Assembly: GCF_033568475.1 (NCBI RefSeq)
Contig: NC_133123.1
Location: forward strand, 163,695,753 to 163,759,752
Direction of reading: 5' to 3'
DNA length: 64,000 bases
From: Henckelia pumila
Lineage: Eukaryota; Streptophyta; Magnoliopsida; Lamiales; Gesneriaceae
Shown: one piece after another, positions 12,207 through 23,823 of the stretch
Layout of the letters: every line of letters starts with the position of its first letter
Numbering within the stretch: the stretch's first letter is position 1
The notes under the pieces: generated by a model
What the model was told of the DNA's origin: nothing
Seen by the model: only the letters and a program-made list of their open reading frames with translations
Database searches by the model: none
Made by a program: the position numbers and the translations under genes

Positions 12207-12431
12207 ATGTGCGTTGGTCATGGTGGTCTGTTGGATTGTTTGAGAAAGATGTCAGAAATAGGACTCTCTCGCAGGAATAATGAAGGGGTTAACCGCAATA
12301 CAGGGGAGCAGTTTCTAGAGGGCATGGCCCAGCTATTTCAGCAATTGTCAGTGTTTCCCGAGGAGTCAGAGGTAGGCTACAGAGTGTCTGCCCCATCAGG
12401 TGAAGAGCTTCTTACTAATCGGGTGTTCTGA
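12207..12431 (+). pseudogene. Element B copy 1: gag/protease remnant, internally deleted
   Basis: A 74-residue open frame. Residues 1-47 look like the start of a Ty3 gag region (a FLEGMAQLFQQL segment). Directly after it comes sequence that belongs deep inside the retropepsin (a YRVSAPSGEELL segment). The gag core, the zinc knuckle and the protease active site with its D-[ST]-G motif are all missing, so one deletion of probably more than 1 kb has joined gag to the protease. A TGA ends the frame where family members continue into the protease flap. Copy 2 carries the identical junction at 18086-18310. The product cannot be functional. Confidence 0.75.
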
Positions 12432-15400
12432 GGGATTATTATAGAGTTGCAGGGTAATGCACCGACGGCTGATCTGATAGTGCTACCGATGCCAGACTTT
12501 GATATTATTTTGGGGATTGACTGGTTGAGCAGATATGGAGTAGTGATCGATTTCAGGAGAAGACTGGTGATAGTTAGACTAACTCAGGGAGGCCAGTTGA
12601 CGTTTCAGGTAGTGCAGGGAGACACACAGATTCGATCAGTGACTTCTCTGAGAGCACATAATTTATCAGATGTTGCAGTGATTAGTGAGTTTTCAGAAGT
12701 GTTTCCTGATGATATTTCTGGACTACCACCAGACAGGGAGATCGAATTTTCCATTGATCTTGTACCAGGTGCAGTACCAGTATGTAAGGCTCCCTACAGA
12801 TTAGCTCCTACAGAGATGAAGGAATTGAAAGATACGATTCAAGAGTTACTGGAAAAGGGATTCATACGCCCTAGTTCATCACCTTGGGGCGCACCAGTGC
12901 TGTTCGTGAAGAAAATGGATGGAAGTATGCGGTTGTATGTATAATGATTACAGGCAGTTGAACAAGATGACAGTGAAGAATAAATACCCGTTGCCGAGAA
13001 TTGAGGACTTGTTCGACCAGCTCAATGGGGCAGCAGTGTTTTCGAAGATAGATCTTCGTTCAGGGTACCACCAGTAGAGGATTAGAGAGGCAGACATCCA
13101 TAAGACAATTTTCAGAAATCGCTATGGCCACTACGAGTTCCTGGTTATGCCTTTCGTACTGACGAATGCTCATTCAGTGTTCATGGACATGATGAACCGA
13201 GTATTCCAGCCATACTTGGATCAGTTCGTGATTGTATTCATTGATGACATCTTGATCTATTCCAAGAGTCGAGAGGAGCATGCCATACATCTGAGGACAG
13301 TGTTACTGATTTTGAGAGATAGGCAGCTGTTCACAAAATTCAGTAAATGTGACTTTTGGCTAGAGAAGGTGGCATTCTTGGGGCTTATTATCTCCCAAAA
13401 AGGAGTCGAGGTGGACCCAGCTAAGGTGGAAACAGTGAGGACTTGGTCAGTGCCTAAGACAGTTGGTGAGATACGCAGTTTCTTGGGATTGGCAGGTTAC
13501 TACAAGCGATTCATTAAGGTATTCTCAAAGATGGCTCTACCTTTGACATCTTTAACGAGGAAAGGAGTCAAGTACTTGTGGAGTTCAGATTGCCAAAATG
13601 GATTTGAGGGGTTAAACAAGCTTTGATCGAGGCTCCATTGTTAGCGATGTCATCTGGGCAGGGAGGTTATGTGCTGTACACCGATGCTTCTACGTCAGGT
13701 TTGGGAGCAGTGTTGATGCAAGATGGGAAAGTAATTGCCTATGCTTATAGGCAGTTAAAGACCCATGAGATGAACTATCCCACTCACGACTTGGAGTTAG
13801 CAACAGTAGTATTTGCACTGAAGATCTGAAGGCACTATCTATATGATGAGAGATGTGAAATCTTCACAGATTATAAGAGCCTCAAGTACTTCTTCACGCA
13901 GGAGAAGCTGAACATGAGGCAACGTCGATGGTTGGAGTTAGTGAAAGACTACGACTGTGTGATTAATTACCATCCGGGGAAGGCCAATGTGGTGGTTGAT
14001 GCATTGAGCAGGAAGTCAGCAGGATTGGCACACTTGACAGTTCAAAAACCGCTGTTGTTGGAGATGCAGAGATTCGACTTGGAGTTTGTGACTCAAGAGA
14101 TATCAGTTAAGTTAGCAGCCTTGACTTTGCAGTCGAACTTGAGGGACATAATTCGTGAGGGACAACAGTCTGATGCACAGTTACTCACGTAGAGGCAGAG
14201 AGACTTGGAGAGGGACAGTGGTTTGTATACAGTTGAGGATGGTATTGTATGATATCGAGGCATACTTTGGGTTCCAGCTGATGAGACACTCAGATAGGAG
14301 GTTATGATCGAAGCCCACCGATCTTCGTATTCTATCCTTCCAGGTAGTACAAAGATGTACAAGGATTTACAGCGTTTGTACTGGTGGCCAGCTATGAAGC
14401 GAGATATCTTCATATTTGTGAGCGAGTGTCTCACATGCCAATAGGCGAAGGCAGAGCACCAGAGGCCAGCTGGGATGTTGAAAGTGCTTCCTATCCTTGA
14501 GTGGAAATGAGAGCATATCAGCATGGATTTTGTTGTGGGTTTGCCGAGGACTTTGCAGGAGTTTAACTCGATTTGAGTAATTGTGGATTGTCTTACCAAA
14601 TCGGCTCACTTCTTGCCAGTTAAGACGACCTACAACATGAGTAAGTACGCTTAACTGCACTTGAAAGAGATTGTCAGGTTGCATGGTATTCCAGTGTCGA
14701 TTATCTCTGACAGAGATCCGTGATTCATGTCTGGTTTCTGGAGGAGTTTGCATCATGCGTTGGGGACTAGGATGAACTTCAGCACGGCTTTTCACCCATA
14801 GAAAGACGGACAGTCGGAGAGAGTGATTCAGACATTGGAAGACTTGCTGAGGGCGTGTGTACTGGACTTTCGAGGGAGTTGGGATGTGAATTTACCACTG
14901 ATAGAGTTTACATATAATAACAACTATCAGGCTTCCATTCAGATGGCTCCCTATGAAGCATTGTATGGGAGGAAGTGCAGGACTCCTATTCACTGGGATG
15001 ATGTTGATGAGAGGGTTGAGATGAGACCAAAAATCGTGAGCCAGACTGCTGAGATGGTTGTGCAGATTCATCAACGCATGAGTACCGCTCAGAGTCGCCA
15101 GAAGAGCTACGCTGACAGACGTAGGCGTGATCTAGAGTTTGCAGTGGGAGATCACATGTTCTTAAAGGTGGCTCCAATGAAAGAGTGCTGAAATTCGAGA
15201 AGAAAGGGAAGTTGAGCCATCGTTACATTGGACCGTTTGAGATTCTCGAGCGAGTGGGGATTTTAGCCTACAGATTGGCATTACCGCCCCATCTTTCTGC
15301 AGTGCATAATGTCTTTCATGTCTCGATGCTTAGGAAGTACATGGCTAATTCGACGCTTGTACTAGAGCTCGAACCCTTACAGATAGCAGAAGACTTGTCC

Positions 15401-15585
15401 TTCGAGGAGAGCCGGTACGTATCCTCGAGAGGCAAGAGAGGAAGTTGAGGAACCGAGTGATTCCCATGGTTAAAGTTCAGTGGCTGAATCATCCAGTGGA
15501 GGAAGCTACATGGGATAGAGAATCTGATATGCTAGCCAGTTATCCAGATTTATTTGGTAAACCGAATTTCGGGGACGAAATTATT
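12432..15585 (+). pseudogene. Element B copy 1: Ty3/gypsy pol pseudogene (PR end, RT, RNase H, IN, chromodomain-like)
   Basis: Broken polyprotein in usual Ty3 order. The protease end (FDIILGIDWLS) and the RT start (ELLEKGFIRPSSSPWGAP) lie at 12447-12944. The RT palm at 13147-13626 still has the FIDD form of the catalytic motif ([11 protein letters not shown]). RNase H ([14 protein letters not shown]) is at 13623-13829. Integrase zinc-binding and core segments lie between 13914 and 15191, with many stops. The C-terminus is at 15185-15545 and has a chromodomain-like end (VQWLNHPVEEATW), typical of plant chromoviruses of the Tekay/Del kind. Stops and a frameshift interrupt it at 12429, 12943, 13074, 13827, 14190 and at least seven further places, nearly all at former CAG, TGG or CGA codons. 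Confidence 0.9.
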
Positions 15586-15600
15586 TTAAGAGGGTAGAAT
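15586..15600 (+). other. Polypurine tract of element B
   Basis: A TTAAGAGGGTAGAAT purine-rich run ends exactly at the TG of the second LTR. It follows the close of pol (TTCGGGGACGAAATTA), as in other plant chromoviruses. Confidence 0.8.
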
Positions 15601-17898
15601 TGTAACGCCCACGAAATCCACTGGCTGACCAGACCACATGCATGATATTAAATGTGATGTTTTAAATTATTTGAGATATTTTTTTAGTTAATTTTATGTG
15701 CTAGAAGTAAATTATTTTATTTCTAACGTCTGATGAATTTTAGGATTTTTAAAGTTATAGAGGACGGCGATTGGAGGCTTTCAGGTGAAGAGATATCCGG
15801 ACACGATTTAAAGAAAAAGGTAGTATTTTAGTAATTTTAGGATTTAATTAGCATAGTTTATTTTTAAATTTATTTAGTAATAGACCGGACACTAATAAAT
15901 TAAAAGGTAAGTCGTTGGAGGATTTTATAATTTTTGGTTTGAATAGTGTATTTTACCCATTTAATAAATATTGAGATTTTATTGGAATTGATAAGCTTTT
16001 ATATATATTTATATATTATATACGTATATTATATATATATGGTTGGTGCGTGTATTTATATACAAGATAGGTAATTAAATTAACTTAATTAGTAACTAGT
16101 ATATTTAAGTAATAATTTAGTAACTTAATTAATTAGAAAATATAAAAGAAAAAGAATAGAAAACGTGTAGTCAGTAGAATAGAATGAGAAACGCAGTCAG
16201 AAGAATAGAAAACGGGAGAAAAACGTGAGGGCTAGGGTTCTTGGAGGTGGAGAAATCTGGTTTTGATCGTGTTTCGGTCTATCTCCGATCCCAGAAACGT
16301 GTTTCAGATCAACCGTTCTACATATAGAGGCAAGTTTTAATCCATTTATTTGACTCATCGGTAAAGCCATATATTTTTCAAAGGATTTAAGGATGTTGAT
16401 TTTAACGATCTAGACAAGATATGATGATTTATGTAAGTATATGAAAATATTGCGTGTATTTAGAAAATAAGTATACGTTTGTGGTGTACTGTGTGTATTT
16501 CGGCGACTGTGTATTTAGGTGTACTGTGTGTGTTTCTTTACGGGTCTGTGTGTGTGTTTCGTGTGTGTGAGTGCTAGTTGGTGAAATTATGTGTCGGTGT
16601 TTGTAATTACGTGTGTGAGTGTAATTGCGTGTGGTGATGTGTGTTGGTTGCATGTGGAATTGAGTGTATGTGGAATCTTGTGTGGTGAGGTGTCGTGGTA
16701 TGTATGTGTGTGCGTGAGTGAGTGAGGGGGTTAATAAATGATAGGTGTGTGCGTGAGTTTAGTGTAGGTGTGTGTGTGTATTTTAATATGTATTTTGTTG
16801 TGTATTGTTTCGTGTGCGTGTTCCTGATTTGAGGATTGAGGTAAAGAGGTGAGGAAAAATATTTTTATGGTTTGTGGTAAAGTTACGATTGAGGTTGAGG
16901 TTGAGGTTGACGGAGTGTGGATGTAGGCTCCATTGAGTCATGATGCCCCTCCACTTGAGGTTTGACGGAGTGTGGATGTAGGCTCTTTGAGTCATGATGC
17001 TCCTCCACTTAAGGTTTGACGGAGTGTGGATGTAGGCTCTTTGAGTCATGATGCCCCTCCATCCTGGATATCCTTGTATAATGCTTGATCAGACGACTAT
17101 AATGAAAGTTGAGAAAAGTTTCTGAGCCACAGGTCGAAAGAAAATAATTATTTTTATGAGGTTGAGTTGAGGTGTATTCATTCGTAATTTGTTTGTTATG
17201 TATCGAGTTATATTTTTTTGCGATGTTTTGTCTTATGTTGAGGTAAAGTTCAGGTTGAGGCGTCTCTTTTGCGATGAGTTTTAAAGTTTAAAGGTAAATG
17301 TTGAGGATTGTGTGCTTGCGTGTGCATGCTTGATGTTTTAAGGGCTTCAAAGTATTAAAGTTGATATTTAAAGTATAGTTTAAAGTTTATAGAGTTATGT
17401 ATTTTTACTACATCTGGATATTTCTTGCTGAGCCATTAGGCTCACTAGACTTTATCAATGCAGGTAATGATGAGTAGGTGGTGCTGTCTGGCGGGTGCAG
17501 TGGTCGTGTGGCGGCGCAAATCATGACCATGCAACTTCCGCAACATGATGTTTTTAAGAAAACAGTTTATGTATTTAATTGGTTGAGGTTTTGAAAAAGT
17601 TGAAGTATTTTATTTTCTTTTTATTATGAGTCAGTTTATTTTTCCTGGCTGCCAGAATATTTCTAAGTATGCTTTCTAAGTATGCTTGAAAAGATTTATT
17701 TAGTTTACGCAGTATTTAAATATTTTGGTTGAGTAAAGATACTGGACTTCTGCCAGTTATTTTTAAATTGCGTTTTTTATTTATTCATGATATTTCATAC
17801 CCCTTTTATTATTATTATAATATATTATTTTAAAAATTAAAATAGTCCGCAATTTTATTTATTTATTATTTTAAGTTAAGAAATTAAAGGACGTTACA
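15601..17898 (+). mobile_element. Element B: second LTR, shared by both copies of a tandem
   Basis: 2298 bp, TGTAACGCCC to GACGTTACA. It follows the PPT of copy 1 like a 3' LTR but is itself followed by a PBS (17902-17913) and a second internal region, so it is also the 5' LTR of copy 2. A 54-bp minisatellite lies at 16889-17063 and the stem-loop at 17430-17443. Confidence 0.9.
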
Positions 17899-17901
17899 AC
17901 T

Positions 17902-17913
17902 TGGTATCAGAGC
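17902..17913 (+). other. Primer-binding site of element B, second copy
   Basis: TGGTATCAGAGC three bases after the LTR end, identical to the first copy. A PBS behind this LTR is the direct evidence for the LTR-internal-LTR-internal arrangement. Confidence 0.95.
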
Positions 17914-18085
17914 ATGGTCCAGGGGATTTGCGCCACTCACGCCACGCTATACTCGTTCAGATTCACCGCAAGTTTGTAAGTTTTTAAGCTATTTTAATTG
18001 TTTTGAGGTTTTGATGATTTGTTTATTGAGGTAAAGGTATAATATGTTTGTTCAGTAAAGTTATGTGCTTTTGCATTGAGATATC

Positions 18086-19703
18086 ATGTGCGTTGGTCAT
18101 GGTGGTCTGTTGGATTGTTTGAGAAAGATGTCAGAAATAGGACTCTCTCGCAGGAATAATGAAGGGGTTAACCGCAATACAGGGGAGCAGTTTCTAGAGG
18201 GCATGGCCCAGCTATTTCAGCAGTTGTCAGTGTTTCCCGAGGAGTCAGAGGTAGGCTACAGATTGTCTGCCCCATCAGGGGAAGAGCTTCTTACTAATCG
18301 GGTGTTCTGAGGGATTATTATAGAGTTGTAGGGTAATGCACTGACGGCTGATCTGATAGTGCTACCGATGCCAGACTTTGATATTATTTTGGGGATTGAC
18401 TGGTTGAGCAGATATGGAGTAGTGATCGATTTCAGGAGAAGACTGGTGACAGTTAGACTACCTCATGGAGGCCAGTTGACGTTTCAGGTAGTGCAGGGAG
18501 ACACACAGATTCGATCAGTGGCTTCTCTGAGAGCACATAATTTATCAGATGTTGCAGTGGTTAGTGAGTTTTCAGAAGTGTTTCCTGATGATATTTCTGG
18601 ACTACCACCAGACAGGGAGATCGAATTTTCCATTGATCTTGTACCAGGTGCAGTACCAGTATGTAAGGCTCCCTACAGATTAGCTCCTACAGAGATGAAG
18701 GAATTGAAAGATACGATTCAAGAGTTACTGGAAAAGGGATTCATACGCCCTAGTTCATCACCTTGGGGCGCACCAGTGCTGTTTGTGAAGAAAATGGATG
18801 GAAGTATGTGGTTGTATGTATATTGATTACAGGCAGTTGAACAAGCTGACAGTGAAGAATAAATACCCGTTGCCGAGAATTGAGGACTTGTTCGACCAGC
18901 TCGATGGGGTAGCAGTGTTTTCGAAGATAGATCTTCGTTCAGGGTACCACCAGTAGAGGATTAGAGAGGCAGACATCCATAAGACAATTTTCAGAAATCG
19001 CTATGGCCACTACGAGTTCCTGGTTATGCCTTTCGTACTGACGAATGCTCATTCAGTGTTCATGGACATGATGAACCGAGTATTCCAGCCATACTTGGAT
19101 CAGTTCGTGATTGTATTCATTGAAGACATCTTGATCTATTCCAAGAGTCGAGAGGAGCATGCCATACATCTGAGGACAGTGTTACAGATTTTGAGAGATA
19201 GGCAGTTGTTCACAAAATTCAGTAAATGTGACTTTTGGCTAGAGAAGGTGGCATTCTTGGGGCTTATTATCTCCCAAGAAGGATTCGAGGTGGACCCAGC
19301 TAAGGTGGAAACAGTGAGGACTTGGTCAGTGCCTAAGACAGTTAGTGAGATACGCAGTTTCTTGGGATTTGCAGGTTACTACAGGCGATTCATTAAGGTA
19401 TTCTCAAAGATGGCTCTACCTTTGGCATCTTTAACGAGGAAAGGAGTCAAGTACTTGTGGAGTTCAGATTGCCAAAAGGGATTTGAGGGGTTAAACAAGC
19501 TTTGATCGAGGCTCCATTGTTAGCGATGTCATCTGGGCAGGGAGGTTATGTGTTGTACAACGATGCTTCTACGTCAGGTTTGGGAGCAGTGTTGATGCAA
19601 GATGGGAAAGTAATTGTCTATGCTTATAGGCAGTTAAAGACCCATGAGATGAACTATCCCACTCACGACTTGGATTTAGCAACAGTAGTATTTGCACTGA
19701 AGA
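18086..19703 (+). pseudogene. Element B copy 2: gag-pol pseudogene, split by solo LTR F
   Basis: Matches 12207-13826 almost throughout, including the gag/protease deletion, the TGA after NRVF (18308), the frameshift near 18820 and the TAG at about 18953. The RT palm frame (19026-19505) reads [11 protein letters not shown], so the first aspartate of the catalytic pair is glutamate here, whereas copy 1 keeps FIDD. RNase H starts at 19502 and has YNDAST where copy 1 has YTDAST. The copy is cut at 19703 by the 3681-bp solo LTR F and resumes at 23385. The last five bases (19699-19703, GAAGA) are F's target duplication. Confidence 0.9.
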
Positions 19704-22310
19704 TGTAGTACCTGTAATCCAATCTACTAAATTGCATTCATTAATTTAATAAATATTAAGATCTTTATCTTTAATTTTAATTGATTTAAATTATTTATGT
19801 GAGTTATGTTTTTATTGTTTCAGTTTCTTTATTCAAATGATTTTTATCGTGCAGCTTACTTGTTTTAAGTATTGTAAAGATTTAAGCTTTCTTATTTAAA
19901 TTATTTTAATTGCTTAGTTTATTCATTTAAATGATTTTAAATGTTTAGCTTAATTATTTTTAAGTCGTTATCTGTCTAAATAATTTTAAAGGTTTTTATG
20001 CCGTTAGTGCGTTTATTTAAATGACTTTTAATCGTTTGTCTAGTTTGTTTAAATTATTTTAATCGCTCTGCTTATTATTTAAAAATCTTAATTATTGTTC
20101 CGACATCAAAATATTTAAATTGTTGATTTTAATTTCTAAGTTAGTGTTTATGTAGTGCCTGGAATTTCCATGATTTAAATATTCATGCCTAAAATTTATT
20201 TTCAGTATGCATGTTTTTAATTTCTTAAAGTTAATTGTTTAAGTTTTAGTTAAAGATATCATTGCTTGATTTATTTGAATAAAATGCCTTGAATTGTTAG
20301 TTTAGTGAGTTTCTGTCCCGGCAGACGACGATGGTGGGCTTCGGTGGTATATTATCAAGACTTTCATTTTTTTTTTTAAGATTTTAAGTTAGAAGAAAAA
20401 GGGGATTTTGGCCAAAAAAATGTAAATTTTAAACTTTTAAGGGGTCGAAAAGCAAATTTATTATTTTCTTGGATTTATTCCTAGACTTTTCATAAAATAG
20501 GGTTTTATTAAATCCGGGCTAGTGTAATTTTAATTAAAAATGTTGAGAGTTGAAAATTTTAAACTTAGGAGTTTTTAAAGGTGAAAAAGTTGGAGGTAAA
20601 AAGTTGTAATAGTACAAGTAGTACTTTTAATAGTAGAAAAGCAACTTTAAAACACTACACACACATTTTCACTCTCATTATTTCTCACTCAAACATTTTA
20701 TAACACAAAAATTAAAACCCTATCCCCTCCTAAACTCTAGAGCCGCCCCCTTCCTCTCTTCTTGGAGCTCCCTCTCGGCCAACCCCTCTCTTCCACCTCT
20801 AGCCGCCGGCGCCGCCTCCCACCGCCGCCTACACCACCGGAGAAGCTTCACAAGGAGCTTAGCTTGGAGTTTAGATTGTGTCCAGCCCTCTTCTCCCTTT
20901 TATTTTCGAATTCTCTTGGTAAAAGATTGGAAGGCAAGTGTAGACTTTTCTTGGGCTTTCAATCAAGCTATTATGTATTTGCTCCTAGCTTCTTTTTAAA
21001 TTTCGAAATGACTATGATTTTTAGCATGTATGACTTGATACATTTCTGGAATTTTAGATTTTTATGTGGGATTTTCGAATTTATGCATTAGATTGAGTTT
21101 TAAGTTGATAAATGGTGAGTTGTGTTGGAAAGCTTAAGTCATTTTGCATGAATGAAGTAAATTTCGAATTTCCAGAAATTGGTGTGCCCTATTTTCGAAA
21201 ATTTACATGTGTAAGGGATGGAAATGAAGTGTGTTTGAAGCATTTTGATGTATTGCATTGGTCTTGATTGTTTGCTCTTGAGGTTGCCACTTTTTGGTGC
21301 AAAATCATGTAAATTTTGATATGTGATGTCGAAGTGAAGAAGTGGGCTGCCCAAGTGTTTGATGTAAGTCCTAAGAGATGGTTTTAAGTGTGTTTGATGG
21401 ATTGGAGTGGTCTTAGAAGCAAGGGTGCATGATTGGTGAAGGTTTCACAAACTAGTAGGGCATTTGAGGTGTCTAGTTTGGACAGGGCAGTCTGAATTCG
21501 GGGCAGGGCAGTTTCCTGGTCGAGGTCTGTGTCGATTCTGTTTTGTCCTAAGTTTAGTTCATGACGTTGCGGTCGTGTCGGTATAAAATGGGCTTAATTC
21601 GGATAAGTATTCAATAAGTTATGAATTTTTGAAGTTTAAGTGTCGGTGCAGAAATTTATAGTCAAAAGTGGGCTGTCCGGGATGGGTTGTTTGGCATTAT
21701 GTATAAGAGGTCAAAGGAAGTTGAAACCTGGTCATATGGTAAATTTTAAGAGTTAGGAATGTGTCGGTTCAAGCGGAACGGGTTTTGGTTAAGGCATGAG
21801 TGAGAAAAAGGGTTTTTCAGTTTTCTTGCTCGGTCTAAGTTGAAAAGTTAGGACTTTGGCAAAAGAGTAAAGTCTTGAGGGTTAGGGGCAGCCACTCGCT
21901 CATCGTTCTCACATGCAATGGAGTCGAGTCTCATTCTTGAAGTTGCACGTTCGTGTGTGTGAGTCTTATTCTTGATGCCAAAGAAAAATTTAAAGAAAGT
22001 CTCTTTGAGTCTTGCATGCCAAAGCATAATTGAGTTGAGTCTCATATCTTAAAGGTTGCATGTTCGTGTGCATATGACATGTTCTTGAGAAAAATAAAGT
22101 GAAAGGAGGTCTTTTCATGTATGCATGATTAAAAAGGTGTGAGTCGAGTCTTAATGAATGAAAAGGAAAAGAAAGTAAATGTTTTTGAATGAAGTGATTT
22201 GTTTGTGACAAAGAGGGGTGTTGTTAGGCCGGGGGATGCCTCGGTCTACTCACCAAGAGGTTACAGAGGTTTAGGTAGGGAGCAAGAGACATCTTGTCTA
22301 CCCTACCCAC

Positions 22311-22443
22311 AGAGGGGCAATGTGGGATCGGGAGCAATCTCGGTCTCCTTGTCATAGAGGGGCAATGTGGGATCGGGAGCAATCTCGGTCTCCTTGCCAC
22401 AGAGGGGTTAAGTTCGTCGGGAGAAATCTCGTCGTCTTGCCGG
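22311..22443 (+). repeat. 45-bp minisatellite in LTR F
   Basis: Three units beginning AGAGGGG at 22311, 22356 and 22401. The first two are nearly identical and the third has diverged. The core is GATCGGGAGCAATCTCGGTC. There is no constant-repeat/variable-spacer pattern. Confidence 0.85.
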
Positions 22444-22806
22444 CATAGTGCATTGCAGCCATGATCATGATCGAAACAGAGGGTCACAAATCAAGGAACT
22501 GATTTCTAAGAGGAAAAAGAAAAGAGAAGTTTAAAAGTTAAAGTTTAAAGTTTCAGTTTGACTCGTCTTACGTTGATGTCAGTCAGTCATGCATGAGGTT
22601 AAAAAAAGTATGAGGTTAAGTAAAGCATGAGGTTTATGTCAAAAAAGTTGAAAGTCTTCTATAGCGTGAGTTCATCAATGCATGTTTCCTATACACTCTA
22701 GTTTCATGCATATTTACAGTTAAAGTTCAAAAGTATACTAAGTATCATAGTTTGAGTAAAGCATCATCTATTTTTAAACCTTGATATTCAACTGTTTATG
22801 CTTGTT

Positions 22807-22820
22807 GAGTCTTTAGACTC
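22807..22820 (+). other. Stem-loop GAGTC-TTTA-GACTC in LTR F
   Basis: Perfect five-base arms around TTTA, followed by ACTA and, about 18 bp on, TGCAGGTGATGA. It occupies the same position relative to a TGCAGGT block as the stem-loops in LTR B, with different but complementary arm bases. Confidence 0.6.
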
Positions 22821-23060
22821 ACTACGCTTGTTTGATTGCAGGTGATGAGTTTTATGTTGAGGCGATGGAGGGGCAGGATCCACTGGGTTGAGGCCACTGG
22901 TAGTGCGAAGCCCAATGACCGTCGCTATTGCATGTTTAAGTTTTCCGCATATTTACTCTGTTATGTAATAATGAAGAGTTATTTGAGTACTTACAGTGTT
23001 TTTAGCCAGGATGTGTATTCTCTGTGCTACAGTTGATGATTTGTAGTATGCCATCACCTA

Positions 23061-23237
23061 TGCATGTTTATGTTTAACGCACTCTTTTAAATTCCTTAGT
23101 TTACTTTATGCTGTAACCGGGAGGTGGTTACTAGGATTGCATGTTTATGTTTAACGCACTCTTTTAAATTCCTTAGTTTACTTTATGCTGTAACCGGGAG
23201 GTGGTTACTAGGATTGCATGTTTATGTTTAACGCACT
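23061..23237 (+). repeat. 77-bp direct repeat in LTR F
   Basis: Two identical-looking units start TGCATGTTTATG at 23061 and 23138, with a partial third at 23215. It sits near the 3' end of the LTR. Confidence 0.9.
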
Positions 23238-23475
23238 TAAGTTTTACGTCAGTTGCTTTTCCTTACTTGAACTGCTGACTGGGTTAAGATGGCTTGTTTG
23301 CTTTGCAAACAAGTCATGGCAAAATTTTTATAAATCCGTAATTTCCTTTAAATTAAATAAAGCATAGAGGTTAGGGTCGTTTCAGAAGATCTGAAGGCAC
23401 TATCTATATGGTGAGAGATGTGAAATCTTCACGCAGGAGAAGCTGAACATGAGGCAACGTCGATAGTTAGAGTTA

Positions 23476-23823
23476 GTGAAAGACTACGATTGTGTGATTA
23501 ATTACCATCCGGTGAAGGCCAATGTGGTGGTTGATGCACTGAGCAGGAAGTCAGCAGGATTGGCACACTTGACAGTTCAAGAAGCTTCAAACGTGAACAT
23601 ATCTGGAGATGTTTGCCATCACTGCAAGAAACCCGGTCATTGGAAACGTAACTGCAAGGAATACCTCGAGCAGTTGCGAACTGCAAAGGGTATGTTTTAC
23701 ATTGAAATAAATATTTCACTTAATACTACTTTTTGGATATTGGATACCGGATGTGGATCTCACATTTGCAATGATTTGCAGGTGATGACAAGAAGTCGTA
23801 AGCTTAGGATGGGTGAGACCTAG
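23476..23823 (+). pseudogene. In-frame chimera: Ty3 RNase H tail fused to copia gag zinc knuckle and protease
   Basis: One open frame of 115 codons. Residues 1-34 are the end of element B's RNase H and the start of its integrase ([19 protein letters not shown]), matching 13942-14045 in copy 1. From 23581 the frame is copia element D: a CCHC zinc knuckle (CHHCKKPGHWKRNC, residues 51-64) and a copia protease active site (ILDTGCGSHIC, DTG). Copy 1 of B continues differently after the same TTCAA, which marks the breakpoint at about 23580. The fusion is in frame by chance, follows a deletion of D's PBS and most of gag, and ends at TAG (23821). A short part of B (23385-23475) precedes it. Whether it is transcribed is unknown. 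Confidence 0.85.

Larger units (their letters stand above)
19704..23384 (+). mobile_element. Solo LTR F, 3681 bp (family of element A)
   Basis: Runs from TGTAGTACC to GTTTCA and is flanked by the perfect 5-bp duplication GAAGA (19699-19703 and 23385-23389). Removing it restores the RNase H sequence seen in copy 1. No PBS, PPT or internal region is present, so it is a solo LTR left by LTR-LTR recombination. The first 150 bp and last 130 bp align with element A's LTR, but F is about 1 kb longer. A GC-rich, proline-coding stretch (20755-20860), minisatellites (22311-22443, 23061-23237) and a stem-loop (22807-22820) lie inside. Confidence 0.95.

Noticed and set aside
20762-21091. 109-codon proline- and arginine-rich ORF
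   Set aside because: It lies entirely inside solo LTR F, has no homologous domain and reflects a GC-rich leader-like stretch of the LTR.
22311-22443. Short regular repeats resembling a CRISPR array
   Set aside because: The units are contiguous with no variable spacers, and they lie in a plant LTR flanked by a 5-bp TSD. This is a minisatellite.
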